Below, one piece after another: positions 55,484-64,000 of a stretch of DNA of 64,000 bases. The stretch comes from Alectoria sarmentosa (lineage: Eukaryota > Ascomycota > Lecanoromycetes > Lecanorales > Parmeliaceae), in assembly GCA_009733775.1 (NCBI GenBank), contig WOGZ01000011.1, forward strand, positions 186,001 to 250,000, in the 5' to 3' direction. The notes beneath the pieces were generated by a model. The model worked only from the letters and a program-made list of their open reading frames with translations, ran no database searches and had not been told where the DNA came from. Each line of letters opens with the position of its first letter. The stretch's first letter is position 1. The position numbers and the translations under genes are program-made.

Positions 55484-56482
55484 CTAAAAGCTCGACGACT
55501 GTCCCTCCTGGCGAGCCTGCCAATGGTCTCGAGGGTGAAATTCCAAGTAATTAGCTTCATAATTCGCCTCCGTCCGGTCTCGAGGGTGACATTCCAAGTA
55601 TTTAGCTTCATAATTCGCCTTCGTCCCCTCACGCCAAATAGCCTCACCAAGCGAAACCTCCAAGTAATCCTTGATGAACTGCAAATATTTCGAGACCTTC
55701 GAAAGGTTGCTCAGAAGGAAGAAGCGGATTTTAATCGTCAACGTTTTGAAGCCCGTGAGTGTTCCTAGATTTATAAGAAGCCCCCGTAGGCCCGGTTCTT
55801 CATACCAGTCGCACCGGATCAAAGAAAGATCACATTGACTGAAGGTAATATGGCACTTCTGTCTGCATACGGAAGAGCCAATGAACATCATGAAAGAGCT
55901 TAAAGAATGATGCTTAAGAAAAGAAAGGCCTCTATGAAGATTCCTGATGTCGATATCGAGGTTCTGAATCGCTGACGCATGGAACTTCCTAAGTGAAAAC
56001 TTCTTTCCCGCATAGGGTAGGGTCATGTCGAGGATAAATCGACATGTGCCCTGTTTGTAGAGAAGCTCAGTCACCTCTTGGCACACTGCCTTGGAAGTTC
56101 GGAGAATACAAAGTTCACCAGCTACGATAAGGTTGGTATAGATGATGTCTCGGATCTCACGAGGTAGGACGCCGAGGGTGGGGGCTGCGATATGGTAGGG
56201 AATGAAACGTTGGGATTCGAGAGGGTGAAAATTGTCGAAAGGATCGTCGAGTGATCCAAGTAGCCCCGCAGTCGAGCCGAACTCCGAGTTGGCCAAGATT
56301 GAGATCTCCGAGAATCCTCTCTTCTGTGCGTTGATCCCGTGGGTGTTTGTCGTAGGAGAATCAAGAGGAGGGCTAATGGTGACCGTCTCGAGCTTTGAGA
56401 GTGGAGTGGTTGAGGTTGATCCTGGGCGGGGAAGGAGCCTTGGATCACTATTGTCTGTGGACCAAGCCGTGGAGGATGCCAT
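55484..56482 (-). CDS. Array C member 1: F-box-like protein with duplicated C-terminal signature, 332 aa
   Basis: A single exon from ATG 56482. A 78-residue Ser/Thr/Pro-rich leader is followed by LDDPFDNFHPLES, also found at the start of the next gene. Then LPREIRDIIY (106-115), LCILRTSKAVCQEVTELLY, IQNLDIDIRN, CRQKCHITFSQ, LTGFKTLTIKI and LGEAIWREG. The HPR signature occurs twice as a 17-residue tandem repeat: TKANYEAKYLECHPRD and TEANYEANYLEFHPRD. At DNA level this is a 51-bp direct repeat at about 55532-55633 with only a few differences, so the duplication is young. Confidence 0.82.
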   Translation of the reverse strand: MASSTAWSTDNSDPRLLPRPGSTSTTPLSKLETVTISPPLDSPTTNTHGINAQKRGFSEISILANSEFGSTAGLLGSLDDPFDNFHPLESQRFIPYHIAAPTLGVLPREIRDIIYTNLIVAGELCILRTSKAVCQEVTELLYKQGTCRFILDMTLPYAGKKFSLRKFHASAIQNLDIDIRNLHRGLSFLKHHSLSSFMMFIGSSVCRQKCHITFSQCDLSLIRCDWYEEPGLRGLLINLGTLTGFKTLTIKIRFFLLSNLSKVSKYLQFIKDYLEVSLGEAIWREGTKANYEAKYLECHPRDRTEANYEANYLEFHPRDHWQARQEGQSSSF

Positions 56483-57438
56483 GACGTGTCGTCAGCCCTA
56501 ATAGGCCTTTTCGATGTTTACCCTTCGATTCATGGAATTCTTGTCTTGCATTGAGGTTCTGTGTTAAAGCGTATGCTGAGATACAGATTTTCCGTGAAAG
56601 GTGTAAATTATTTTATGTGCTTGCAAGCGAGGGTGTGAAGGTATCGAAGGCTGTATGCCAAGGCGCTAAAAATTGAGATGACTAATCGCTACAATGTCAC
56701 TGTGGGCTACCCGTCTTACAAATTTACACCCACAGATGGCTCTTCATCTCTCTCCGAGCAACAGCATTCTCATCCCGCACACCCACGCCTATAAAAAGCT
56801 CCATTTTCCTCTTCAAGTCTATGCTGCTACAGCGCTGAGGCACGAGAGTATAGCTGTTCAAACCCCAATTTACTGACTATGAACCTTAATGTTGAGACTA
56901 TTCTATCACTGTCCAAGTCATTTGTATGACTTCGCTTGTGAGGGGGTGTGAGATGTGTGCATTCCAGTATGCGAGCACCGACTAGTCATATGGGAAAGCC
57001 TTTCAGACAATACACTGCAATGGGAATAGACTTATGAGAAAAGCATCAATGAGAAAAGAGAGTAGTAGATTTGGTGAACGTGGATGGCGACAGCTTCATG
57101 AATGGGCTCCTAGGAGTGTATTGAATGACTGAGAATACCGGATGTTTGAGGGCGGCCCCACTTGCGCAAGTGGTTGAAATTGGCGGCATCGATTATCTTT
57201 AGGGATCGTGGTGGTTGCAGCTCTTTTCGGCACGACACAACGCATTTGTTTCTAGAGCAGGGAGATTGGTAAAGAAGTAATCACACTGCTGGACACTATT
57301 GGCTTTTGTAGGTTCAAGACCACAACCATCCTCCCCTTCGTAGCTCCAGTGCTAGGTCAGCATCGCGAGCTTTCCTCAAGACATTTCTCTGATCCCGTAC
57401 CTAAGAATATCTGGAAATGGCATTTTTCATCTACCGTA
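56483..57438. other. Intergenic with repeat R1 copy 3
   Basis: Promoter region of array C member 1 and 3' flank of member 2. No gene seen besides the repeat. Confidence 0.45.
56686..56981 (+). repeat. Dispersed repeat R1, copy 3 (shorter, more diverged)
   Basis: Shares AGCATTCT(C/T), TCTATGCTGCTACA, CACGAGA(G)TAT..CTGTTCA and GTGCATTC(C/G)AGTATGCGAGCAC with copy 2 in the same order. It lacks part of the first half. Confidence 0.6.
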
Positions 57439-58209
57439 TCATACTGCTCGCTTTGGATTCTCTGCCCATTGGTCAATGCTGCGCTGGACCTCCAGCGATA
57501 ATGTCCCTGGGTCGGCTTCCATATGCCCCCGCGGATGGAATTCCAAATAGTCGCAATTAGGGCCAACGGTATCATGCCAGGTACTCGGGCCGAGCACGCC
57601 TTTCAATTCGTCTTGGGCTCTCTCCAACATGGCCATTCGCCAATGAGGCCAGATCCGCTGTTCTCTGGCATTCATCGGACCTCGGAAACGGACTTCCAAC
57701 AATAGCCGCGAGAATCCAATGAGAGTCTCCAGATAGCGCATATACAACCTGAAATATTGAACGTAGCTGTCGCTGCCAAGACGAACGCAAAATGTGAAGA
57801 GTAGCACCACTCGGCAGGTCTGTCGCCGGATGGTGGAGCCGCTGAATTTGCGAATTGCTTTGATGTTGTGTGTGCAATCACGAGTACCCATGTGATTTCT
57901 CAGAACAATTTCAAGATTGACGTTCTGAATCAAGGTAGCAATCGGCTTCTGAAGGCTGATTTTGGGTACATACTTTGTGAGATCGACGTTGAAATGACAG
58001 ACGCGACGCTTGTAGAGGAGCTCGATGCCCTGCCCGTGCAATCTTTTCGAGGTTTGAAGTATCTTGATGTTTCCAGACGAGATGGCCGTATCGTAAATCA
58101 TATCGTGGAGCTCGCGAGGTATGGTAAAGAGGTAGCATGGCTTTGTGGGATCATAAGTTTCAAGTGGTAGAGTGTCCGGAGGGTGGAAGGCGTCGAAAGG
58201 ATCATCCAT
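57439..58209 (-). CDS. Array C member 2: F-box-like protein, 256 aa
   Basis: ATG 58209 begins MDDPFDAFHPPDT, matching the DDPFDNFHPLES segment inside the previous gene; an upstream exon could extend it. IPRELHDMIY is at residues 30-39, then IKILQTSKRLHGQGIELLY, IQNVNLEIVL, IRRQTCRVVLLF, LIGFSRLLLEVRF and LGPSTWHDTVGPNCDYLEFHPR, followed by a 30-residue tail. The frame stays open upstream of the ATG for about 50 codons, overlapping the fragment at 58202-58450. Confidence 0.8.
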   Translation of the reverse strand: MDDPFDAFHPPDTLPLETYDPTKPCYLFTIPRELHDMIYDTAISSGNIKILQTSKRLHGQGIELLYKRRVCHFNVDLTKYVPKISLQKPIATLIQNVNLEIVLRNHMGTRDCTHNIKAIRKFSGSTIRRQTCRVVLLFTFCVRLGSDSYVQYFRLYMRYLETLIGFSRLLLEVRFRGPMNAREQRIWPHWRMAMLERAQDELKGVLGPSTWHDTVGPNCDYLEFHPRGHMEADPGTLSLEVQRSIDQWAENPKRAV

Positions 58210-58450
58210 AGCCGCAGAAAGGTCGGTAAATGCCGTGGTAAGAGATTCGGGCTTCAGTAGGATGGAAAGAGTGCGGTAAATTTTTCATAAGCTCCATGCC
58301 AATCCAAGCCATGTTGATCAACACAGGACAGTCTACATGAGACTGCGACGTTTTGATATCGAGCTCTTTGAAGACTTTGTGAAGGGCGAACTGCATGTCC
58401 TGCTTGACAATTTCGAGCTTGACGAGTTCTTGGGTGGCGGGTGAAGTCAT
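58202..58450 (-). pseudogene. Stranded N-terminal helical domain of an array-family gene (or 5' exon of the 57439 gene)
   Basis: ATG 58450 begins an 82-codon frame with LVKLEIVKQDMQFALHKVFK, which aligns with the N-terminal helical domain of the genes at 37016 (FNAFKEELHALLDNVLDQ) and 32824. It ends at a stop within the first codons of the 57439-58209 gene in another frame. It may be the remains of a deleted paralogue or an upstream exon spliced to the following gene. No certain donor/acceptor pair was identified. Confidence 0.45.
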
Positions 58451-59109
58451 CGTAGGATGAGGCGAGCAGGATGCTTAAAGATAGAGTCGAGGTAAGGAAG
58501 AGGGTTTGCCGTACAAGTAGTGGTGCGAGGACGCTGATCTTCAGTGATGAAGGCGTCAGTGAGACAGGCTTCCAAAAGGTTGTCAAACGGGGTAGATTCA
58601 GGAGTTATTGAGGTACAGAAGGTATGAGTGTTGGAGTCCAGCTGTTTGAGGTAGAGAACGCCTTGCTCTGCTGTTGATTTGCTCCACAGAGAAACTCGAA
58701 TGGGATATCTTAAAGGATCAGGCCTCAAAAGCCGGATGGAATGGAATACTTTCAAGAGGTGAACAAATGTGGTTTGTTTAGTTGAAGAGTGTAAGTGAAA
58801 ACCTTTGGGGTGTTTTAGCCCTTGTGGTCAACACATGTCATTTTTTGCTACTGAATCGCATTACCTTGGCACGCTAGCAACGCGAAGCTAATTGCTAGTC
58901 CACCAAATTCAGGGCGCCTGTTTGATATTCAAGGTCATCTTTCTTTGCGTATTACGTTACGGCATACCTGCAAAGATTTCCTGGCGTTTTTGCGAGTACT
59001 GGGCCCCCTCTCTTTTGTCCGTCCATGCGCCGACTCTTCGAAGCCGGACCTCAGGAACATTCTCAAAGCGTTAAAGCGATTTCCCTGTAGATGTGACGTA
59101 TGATACCCA
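58451..59109. other. Intergenic, nothing recognised
   Basis: No supported gene. A minus-strand frame at 58755-58447 contains Ser/Thr-rich sequence without relatives. Confidence 0.4.
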
Positions 59110-60015
59110 CTAATAGTTGACTCCACCAGCATTCTCCCGTCCCTCACGCGGATGAAACTCGAGGTACTGAGCGTTAGGAGACGGGCTTTTCTGTGATTGT
59201 GTCTTGGCATACGGGTAAGGAGAATTGGAACGAGTGTCCGATTTCCACGCAGGACATCCGAGAGTTGATGGTAGCGAGGCAGCGACGGACGTAAGGATCT
59301 GCGTATGACTAGGCGCCGCCACCATTCTATCCACTTCATCCATGGAGTGAAGGTCGTGGCTGATGAGGATCCTCAACGTGACAAGCTTGAAGGTGCTGAG
59401 GAGTTCGATGAATTTGATAGCTGCAAGTGGCATATGGATGACGCGAGAGCCTCGAAAGAGCAGAGTAATGTGACAGTCACCAGAACCTTGAACAGAACGT
59501 CCGAAGCCAAGATTGAGCTTTTTGTACCTGTCCGAGCGGCTGGCTTTGACATCCGTGGCGTCAGGGAGGGACATGAGAATGTTGAAGTTTTGTACTTTGC
59601 GGTTCGAAGGTATGGTTATCGGGTTAAGAACCTCGGGCTGGCTTAAGGGATGGTCAAAATAGAGAACCAAACGACATATCCCTTGTTTGTAGAGAAGGTC
59701 CTTCGCCTCGTTGTGCAGTTGCCGAGAAACCCGGAGAATCTCGACTTGACCAGAAGTGAAAAGTTCCCTATAGATAGGATCGCGCAATTCTGTGGCAAGA
59801 GCGAGGAAACCGCACGACTTGGGCAGCTCTTCAATACTGCGGAAGGCGGATTGGCTTTCGGAAGGATCAGAAAGTGTAGACGACGCAGAAACAGTAGAAC
59901 GGCTTGGGTCGTGTTGAATTTGTGGCCCGCTGATCAAGCTTGTGACACGAACCTCTTTGGTGAGATTCTGTGGGTTCTTCGAGGTCAAGGCTTGGAAAGG
60001 ACCGTTGCAAGCCAT
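59110..60015 (-). CDS. Array C member 3: F-box-like protein, 301 aa
   Basis: I start at ATG 60015 (MACNGPFQ). The leader of about 70 residues is Ser-rich. The motif is LATELRDPIY (73-82), then VEILRVSRQLHNEAKDLLY, CRLVLYFDHPLS and VQNFNILMSL. The middle has GSGDCHITLLFRG. The central strand is STFKLVTLRILI with Ser in place of Thr-Gly. The segment before the end signature is expanded (LGCPAWKSD, then a polar insert) before AQYLEFHPREG, so the signature is split by about 20 residues. Confidence 0.78.
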   Translation of the reverse strand: MACNGPFQALTSKNPQNLTKEVRVTSLISGPQIQHDPSRSTVSASSTLSDPSESQSAFRSIEELPKSCGFLALATELRDPIYRELFTSGQVEILRVSRQLHNEAKDLLYKQGICRLVLYFDHPLSQPEVLNPITIPSNRKVQNFNILMSLPDATDVKASRSDRYKKLNLGFGRSVQGSGDCHITLLFRGSRVIHMPLAAIKFIELLSTFKLVTLRILISHDLHSMDEVDRMVAAPSHTQILTSVAASLPSTLGCPAWKSDTRSNSPYPYAKTQSQKSPSPNAQYLEFHPREGRENAGGVNY

Positions 60016-60802
60016 GTTAATGGCGATGAACACGATCGCTTCGAGTTCTCTAGACGACTAAAGATGGTCGGAGGGTATTATCAGGGTAGTCTTATACAGG
60101 GCGCAATGCCTTATGTTGATGCAGATAATGGGGAGGTGGTCAAGTCGGAAAGCTTATAAGGGCAAGTGTGTGCGCGATGCAGACATGAGTTCACAGGTTT
60201 CTCGCAGTAGGAGATTCGCGGCACATCCTCGGAAGGGCAAGATGCAGACCCAAGCGTATCTTTTTGTGGTCATCGCTAAGGATGAGAGTGCCAAGATTAT
60301 ATGTTCGTCTAGGAAGACTCTTAATGAGCATCTCCAGATCTTCCATTGAAGAAAGCAGAACGTACAGTTTCTATTGCCGTGATTGTTTTCTTGACAGTGG
60401 CCTTTTTCTGCTCACCACAATGTTCTAGTCCACTCTCGCGTTCTGTCCTCTCCTTGTCGAGCTTCGTCGAGCTGTTACAAGACGTTGTGTTGATTCTCTC
60501 TCAGCACTCGCTTCACGTATGAACCCTGTACTCTACTGTCTACCAGCGCCCTAGCTTTTTTCTGATCAACGGATCTAACCTCTTATGGCAGTTCGGCAGG
60601 TCCGTCTCTTTAGTCTCTTGGCGCCGTCTAGTCATGTTTTCCCGAGGCACCAGAGGCTGTGCCTGCGAAGCGACGTCAACTACTCCGTGCCTCTGCCTCC
60701 TTATAAAACCTCATCCAATATGCATTCTGCTTTTCTTCACAAAATAACCAAGAACCATGACCTCTCCTTTGATCCGGTGCAGGACATGAGATTCCTGCCG
60801 TC
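60016..60802. other. Divergent intergenic region
   Basis: Head-to-head space between array C member 3 and the Helo-like gene. No coding sequence supported; includes a TATA box. Confidence 0.45.
60703..60709 (+). promoter_or_regulatory. TATA box of the Helo-like gene
   Basis: TATAAAA lies 100 nt upstream of ATG 60803. An ATG at 60786 opens an out-of-frame upstream start just before the main one. Confidence 0.5.
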
Positions 60803-62421
60803 ATGGAGGCCGTCGCCGCCGCAGCCAGCATTGCAGGCATCATCACAGTGGTCGGGCAAAGCATCGACGGTCTGATCAAATTCAGCGATTTCTTTTCCGA
60901 CATATCATCGGCGTCCAAGACTATCAGTCGTCTCTTAAACGACATCAATTCGCTGATACAAGTACTGGAAAACATTGGCAATGTGCTTGAACAGGCACGA
61001 GCGCGGCGTAAGAATCAAAACTTCGCTTCTCTAGACATCAAGCTTGAGGATTGCGCCAAGGATGTGCAAATCTGGTTGGCCACTGCGAGACTGCTGCGCC
61101 CTGGTTCCGACAGCGGGGGGAAGGCTTGGTTGAGAAAGTTTCGCTTGGCTGTGAATAATACTGCTATCCAGACGATCAGAGAAGAGATCGGGAAACACAG
61201 GCAGACTCTATGCCTCAGTCTTGCTGTCTTTGGGAGGTACCTGAGTTGCTTGCTCTCCCAAATTCCTTTGCATCTTTGGGCGTTGACAGTAAATTTAGGA
61301 CTATAGACATCGATACCTCTGACCAGGTTCATCAGATTGGTGGCCGGTTCGACGAAGCTCTCTCAACCTCACTGTCCATTCATGGTGCTCATGAGGAGGC
61401 GCTCCGGCGGATTGAACATTACTCCATTACAAGTATGCACAGTTCTGCCCATAGCATCAGAAGCATGGACAGTATCCGCACGGAGCTGTCAAGGCTCGAA
61501 GCCATGATTACCAGTCCTAATGTTCCGCAACCGTCAGAGATTGAGACTGGGAAATCTCCCACGAGGCCAGGCTCCAGCTGTACCGACAGACGATTATCTG
61601 CCGTCACAGAAAGTCGAAATCGGGATTCACGTCTGTCGGTTTCTGGTCCACTGCCCGAACCCAATGGAGAGAGCTTTACCGCCGAAGACTCTGGCATTAA
61701 GCTGGCCCCACGGCAAGATGCCTTGAATGAAAATCCAAATACTTTTGATCGCAATAGTCAATCACAACGGACAAGGTCAATGGCTATAGAGCATCGTATT
61801 CACCCTGATTATCACATATCTTCCGCAGAATATTGCTCTTTTATGGATGAGTCCGAGGATATAAAAACTCGGCCTATGGAATTGCCTGCTGAAAAGGGAA
61901 ATAGAAGTAGCTTCTTATACGCAGAGTTTGCAAAAGATTCCCAGCCGCGCCAGCGTGAGAGCCCGGAGGTTGTCATTGATAGCGGCGCCATTCACGGTTT
62001 ACTACGGCAGTCTTTGGCAAGTGTATACCCTCCTGAGGTCGTGGACTATGTATCACTCCAGCAAGCCGCCACTCTTTGTGAAGATCACATAAAATTACTC
62101 AACAAAAGACCAAGCGTTCAAACATCGGCAACTGGGAAGACGAAAGAGATGAGATCTGTGGACGATAATATTCCAACTCCTGCACAACCATATATGTTTA
62201 GTTTGAAAAAACAACTACTAGAACTACGGAACGCTATCAAGGTTTCTAGGGAGCAGTGCATCCAAGCAGGCTTTTCGCTATCAGAGCTGGACAAGCTACT
62301 TTCACCACCGGGTAGCGGCAGCTACGCGTCGGCCAAACAACCGCCGCCAATGCAAGAGCCCGATGGCGGAGATGACAGTTCTAGTGTTTACTCCGAAGAC
62401 TTTCACTCATCCAAAGAGTGA
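60803..62421 (+). CDS. Fungal N-domain (Helo-like/STAND N-terminal) protein, 518 aa
   Basis: Exon 1 is 60803-61236, the intron 61237-61298 (62 nt, GTACCT donor, GTTGAC branch, TTTAG acceptor) and exon 2 61299-62421. The start MEAVAAAASIAGIITVVGQS and the following amphipathic helices (ISRLLNDINSLIQVLENIGN) fit the Fungal_N family, the helical N-terminal domain often placed in front of NACHT or ankyrin modules of fungal STAND receptors. Here no NTPase follows. After residue 150 come Ser/Arg-rich disordered sequence (HSIRSMDSIRTELSRLEAMI) and a C-terminal helical part (MFSLKKQLLELRNAIKVSRE). Stand-alone N-domain proteins are frequent in ascomycetes; a role in signalling or heterokaryon recognition is only an analogy. 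Confidence 0.82.
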
Positions 62422-62795
62422 TCTGACCTTATATTCCAGTAAGGTTGAATAGTTGAGCCCGCAGCGAGCCAAGAAGAAACCCGGGAATCTTGGTCTGACT
62501 AGCATCTCGTCCGGGTATAAGTCAGTCTTTGTTCCCATTAAATTGATAGAGCTCAAAGGGTTTTTAGAATTTTTCTAAGCAGCTATCGAGGATTGAGACG
62601 AAAATCATAGATTGTGGAGGGAGAAGGGTTCGGGTAGGATACCGCTTTCGAAGTTCGATGATTTCATGGGTTAGATTCTGCTCTGGTAAGTCTATCCCAT
62701 TTGCTTGATGGATAGACTACACCATTCTCATTGGTACCCCACTAAGCATCGCTCAACTTGAAGAAATCCCACTCACACCAAAGCCGCCGCCACGC
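62422..62795. other. Convergent intergenic spacer
   Basis: 3' flanks of the Helo-like gene and array C member 4; nothing else recognised. Confidence 0.4.
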
Positions 62796-63521
62796 TCACC
62801 CTCTTCGTGGATGGTACACCAAATAAAAGCGTCCTTTATCATACCTTCCCTTCCCCTCTCCCAACGTCATCGCCAACCTCTCATCCAGCGTATTATACAA
62901 TGGGATCATAGATTCTACCGCCCCTCCCAGCCTCATCTTCAAATGACCTATCTTCACCTCCACAGTGTCGAACCCCGTCAATCGACCCAACGCGTCTTTG
63001 AAATCCCAAGCAGTCTTAAAGGGCCCCAACAAGAAGTCCTGATCCAAGACAAACTCAATCTCCACTACGCAACGTTTGCGTGGGACAGCAGGATCCAACT
63101 TAGCGATATGATTGACTAACCTCGTTGCAACTCCGGCGAAGTCGAGTTTGAAGTAACCAAGCGAGAAGGCCATACCGACGTCAAGGTGAAGGGTGATATT
63201 CCGCAGCAATGTGATAACCGACATATTCTTGAACGCTTCATGTAAAGGAGGCGAGCCGGCCGAGAAAGCGTTGAAGCGGAAGTGACCGTGTCTGTAGAGT
63301 ACTCTCTTTGCCTCTTCATATGTCGATCTTGACACACGCAGGATCGCGAGGTGGGCCTGCTGATGCAGTGGAAGAGATGAAGGGATTTTCCCGGGGCGAG
63401 GGCTCTCGACTAGGAACGTTGTCGACAGGAGGTATTCGTAGATGTGGTCGCGCAATTCTGGCGGTAGCGATAAAAGAGTTGATCTGGGCTCGGACATCTG
63501 ATTCGTTCCGGCTGGAGCCAT
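62796..63521 (-). CDS. Array C member 4: F-box-like protein, 241 aa
   Basis: A single exon from ATG 63521. LPPELRDHIYEYLLSTTFLV (motif at residues 19-28) is followed by an insertion and then LAILRVSRSTYEEAKRVLY and FRFNAFSAGS. The middle has LLRNITLHLDVGMAF, VPRKRCVVEIEFV and LTGFDTVEVKIG. The end signature is shortened: LGEGKGRYDKGRFYLVYHPR at the very C terminus. It forms a distinct sub-lineage with its head-to-head neighbour at 63730. Confidence 0.83.
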   Translation of the reverse strand: MAPAGTNQMSEPRSTLLSLPPELRDHIYEYLLSTTFLVESPRPGKIPSSLPLHQQAHLAILRVSRSTYEEAKRVLYRHGHFRFNAFSAGSPPLHEAFKNMSVITLLRNITLHLDVGMAFSLGYFKLDFAGVATRLVNHIAKLDPAVPRKRCVVEIEFVLDQDFLLGPFKTAWDFKDALGRLTGFDTVEVKIGHLKMRLGGAVESMIPLYNTLDERLAMTLGEGKGRYDKGRFYLVYHPRRG

Positions 63522-63729
63522 CGTCGATTGTGGAGGCCGCTACGGAGGAGCACGGAGCTTGAGGGAAGGGTGTTTGCGAAGGGAAGGAGACAGAAGCGGG
63601 TGGGCACCCTGAGTCAACACATCTTCTGTCAACACCTCTAGGAAATCAACACCCGTGAAAATCTTTCCACCACCGCCATCATCTTCCTCGCTCAGCGTAC
63701 TATTCTCGCAACCACACCTCTGCCACTAC
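63522..63729. promoter_or_regulatory. Bidirectional promoter between two array C genes
   Basis: Only 208 bp separate the ATG codons of two divergently transcribed close paralogues. The interval has CT/GA-rich tracts but no clear TATA box. Confidence 0.4.
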
Positions 63730-64000
63730 ATGGCTCCCATCATGACGAACGCACAAGAATCTGCATTTCAATATCTCGCCCTCCCTCCCGAACTCCGCAA
63801 CCGCATCTACGCCGACATCCTCACAGCAACCTATCTCGTCGAGCTACCCGAACCCTGCGTCTACCTCCACGCCCGCGTTCGCCGTGAATCTCTCCCACAA
63901 CAAGACGCATCCCCCCGCCTCGCCATCCTCCAAGTCTCCAAAATGGTGTACCAAGAGGCAAAACAGATCCTCTACAAACACTCCAATTTCCTCTTCGACC
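63730..64000 (+). CDS. Array C member 5: F-box-like protein, cut by window end
   Basis: From ATG 63730 the frame is open to the window edge (90 residues visible). LPPELRNRIYADILTATYLV lies at residues 18-37, then VELPEPCVYLHARV and LAILQVSKMVYQEAKQILY, and finally NFLFD. It matches the neighbouring gene at 62796 almost block for block, including the insertion between the motif and the following helix, so the pair probably arose by inverted duplication. Confidence 0.82.
   Translation, partial: MAPIMTNAQESAFQYLALPPELRNRIYADILTATYLVELPEPCVYLHARVRRESLPQQDASPRLAILQVSKMVYQEAKQILYKHSNFLFD

Noticed and set aside
59650..60159. 169-codon plus-strand frame opposite array C member 3
   Set aside because: Antisense shadow of a family gene carrying the core motif and HPR signature.

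Overview
The window is nuclear DNA from a filamentous ascomycete (Pezizomycotina). The evidence is short spliceosomal introns of about 45-125 nt with GT(A/C)...CTGAC/CTAAT...AG signals, typical mould families (Zn2Cys6 regulator, FSH-type serine hydrolase, MFS monocarboxylate-type transporter, isopenicillin-N-synthase-like dioxygenases, fungal ubiquitin-like-domain protein), and a 5 kb AT-rich block that looks like the product of repeat-induced point mutation (RIP). Gene density is low and intergenic space is long. I cannot name the species. No rRNA, CRISPR array or prokaryotic operon was seen; tRNA genes were not searched systematically.

The dominant feature is a locally expanded family of 15 apparently open members plus one pseudogene. 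These are mostly single-exon proteins of about 240-350 residues. Each carries an F-box-like/2EXR-like motif of the form (L/I)P.E(L/I)R..I(Y/I) near the N terminus, a central (L/I)TGF....(L/I)(K/R)I strand and, in most members, a C-terminal LG.....G..LEFHPR signature. They lie in three groups: 7.4-18.8 kb (six intact genes and one broken gene, all on the minus strand), 31.1-37.8 kb (four genes, mixed strands) and 55.5-64.0 kb (five genes, the last cut by the window end). Sub-lineages share N-terminal helices, a DDPFD.FHP segment or a C-x2-C-x6-C insertion. This is the best candidate for an undescribed system in the window; its biochemical role is unknown.

Region by region: 0.85-1.7 kb holds an FSH-like hydrolase with a 19-nt microexon; 2.1-2.6 kb holds a possible acyltransferase relic; 4.6-5.0 kb holds one copy of a dispersed repeat; 6.1-7.2 kb encodes a secreted protein with a signal peptide; 7.4-18.8 kb is array A. 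20.4-28.6 kb is a small metabolic island: an Fe(II)/2OG dioxygenase, an MFS transporter, an ACC deaminase and a second, nonsense-interrupted dioxygenase copy. 29.0-30.3 kb holds a second repeat copy and an 841-bp terminal-inverted-repeat element. 31-38 kb is array B with a cysteine-rich small gene inside it. 38.7-43.7 kb holds an uncharacterised gene and a five-exon Zn2Cys6 transcription factor. 44.0-49.2 kb is an AT-rich, RIP-like block bounded by 66-bp inverted repeats and containing a later solo LTR with a TTACA target duplication. 49.5-52.9 kb encodes a 1030-residue protein that joins a fungal STAND-type N domain, a ubiquitin-like domain and a C-terminal cysteine cluster. 53.6-54.7 kb is a multi-pass membrane protein. 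55.5-64 kb is array C, interrupted by a Helo-like/fungal N-domain protein at 60.8-62.4 kb.

The exon structures given were assembled by hand from splice consensus, reading-phase arithmetic and, where available, paralogue comparison. They close in frame but have not been checked against transcripts.
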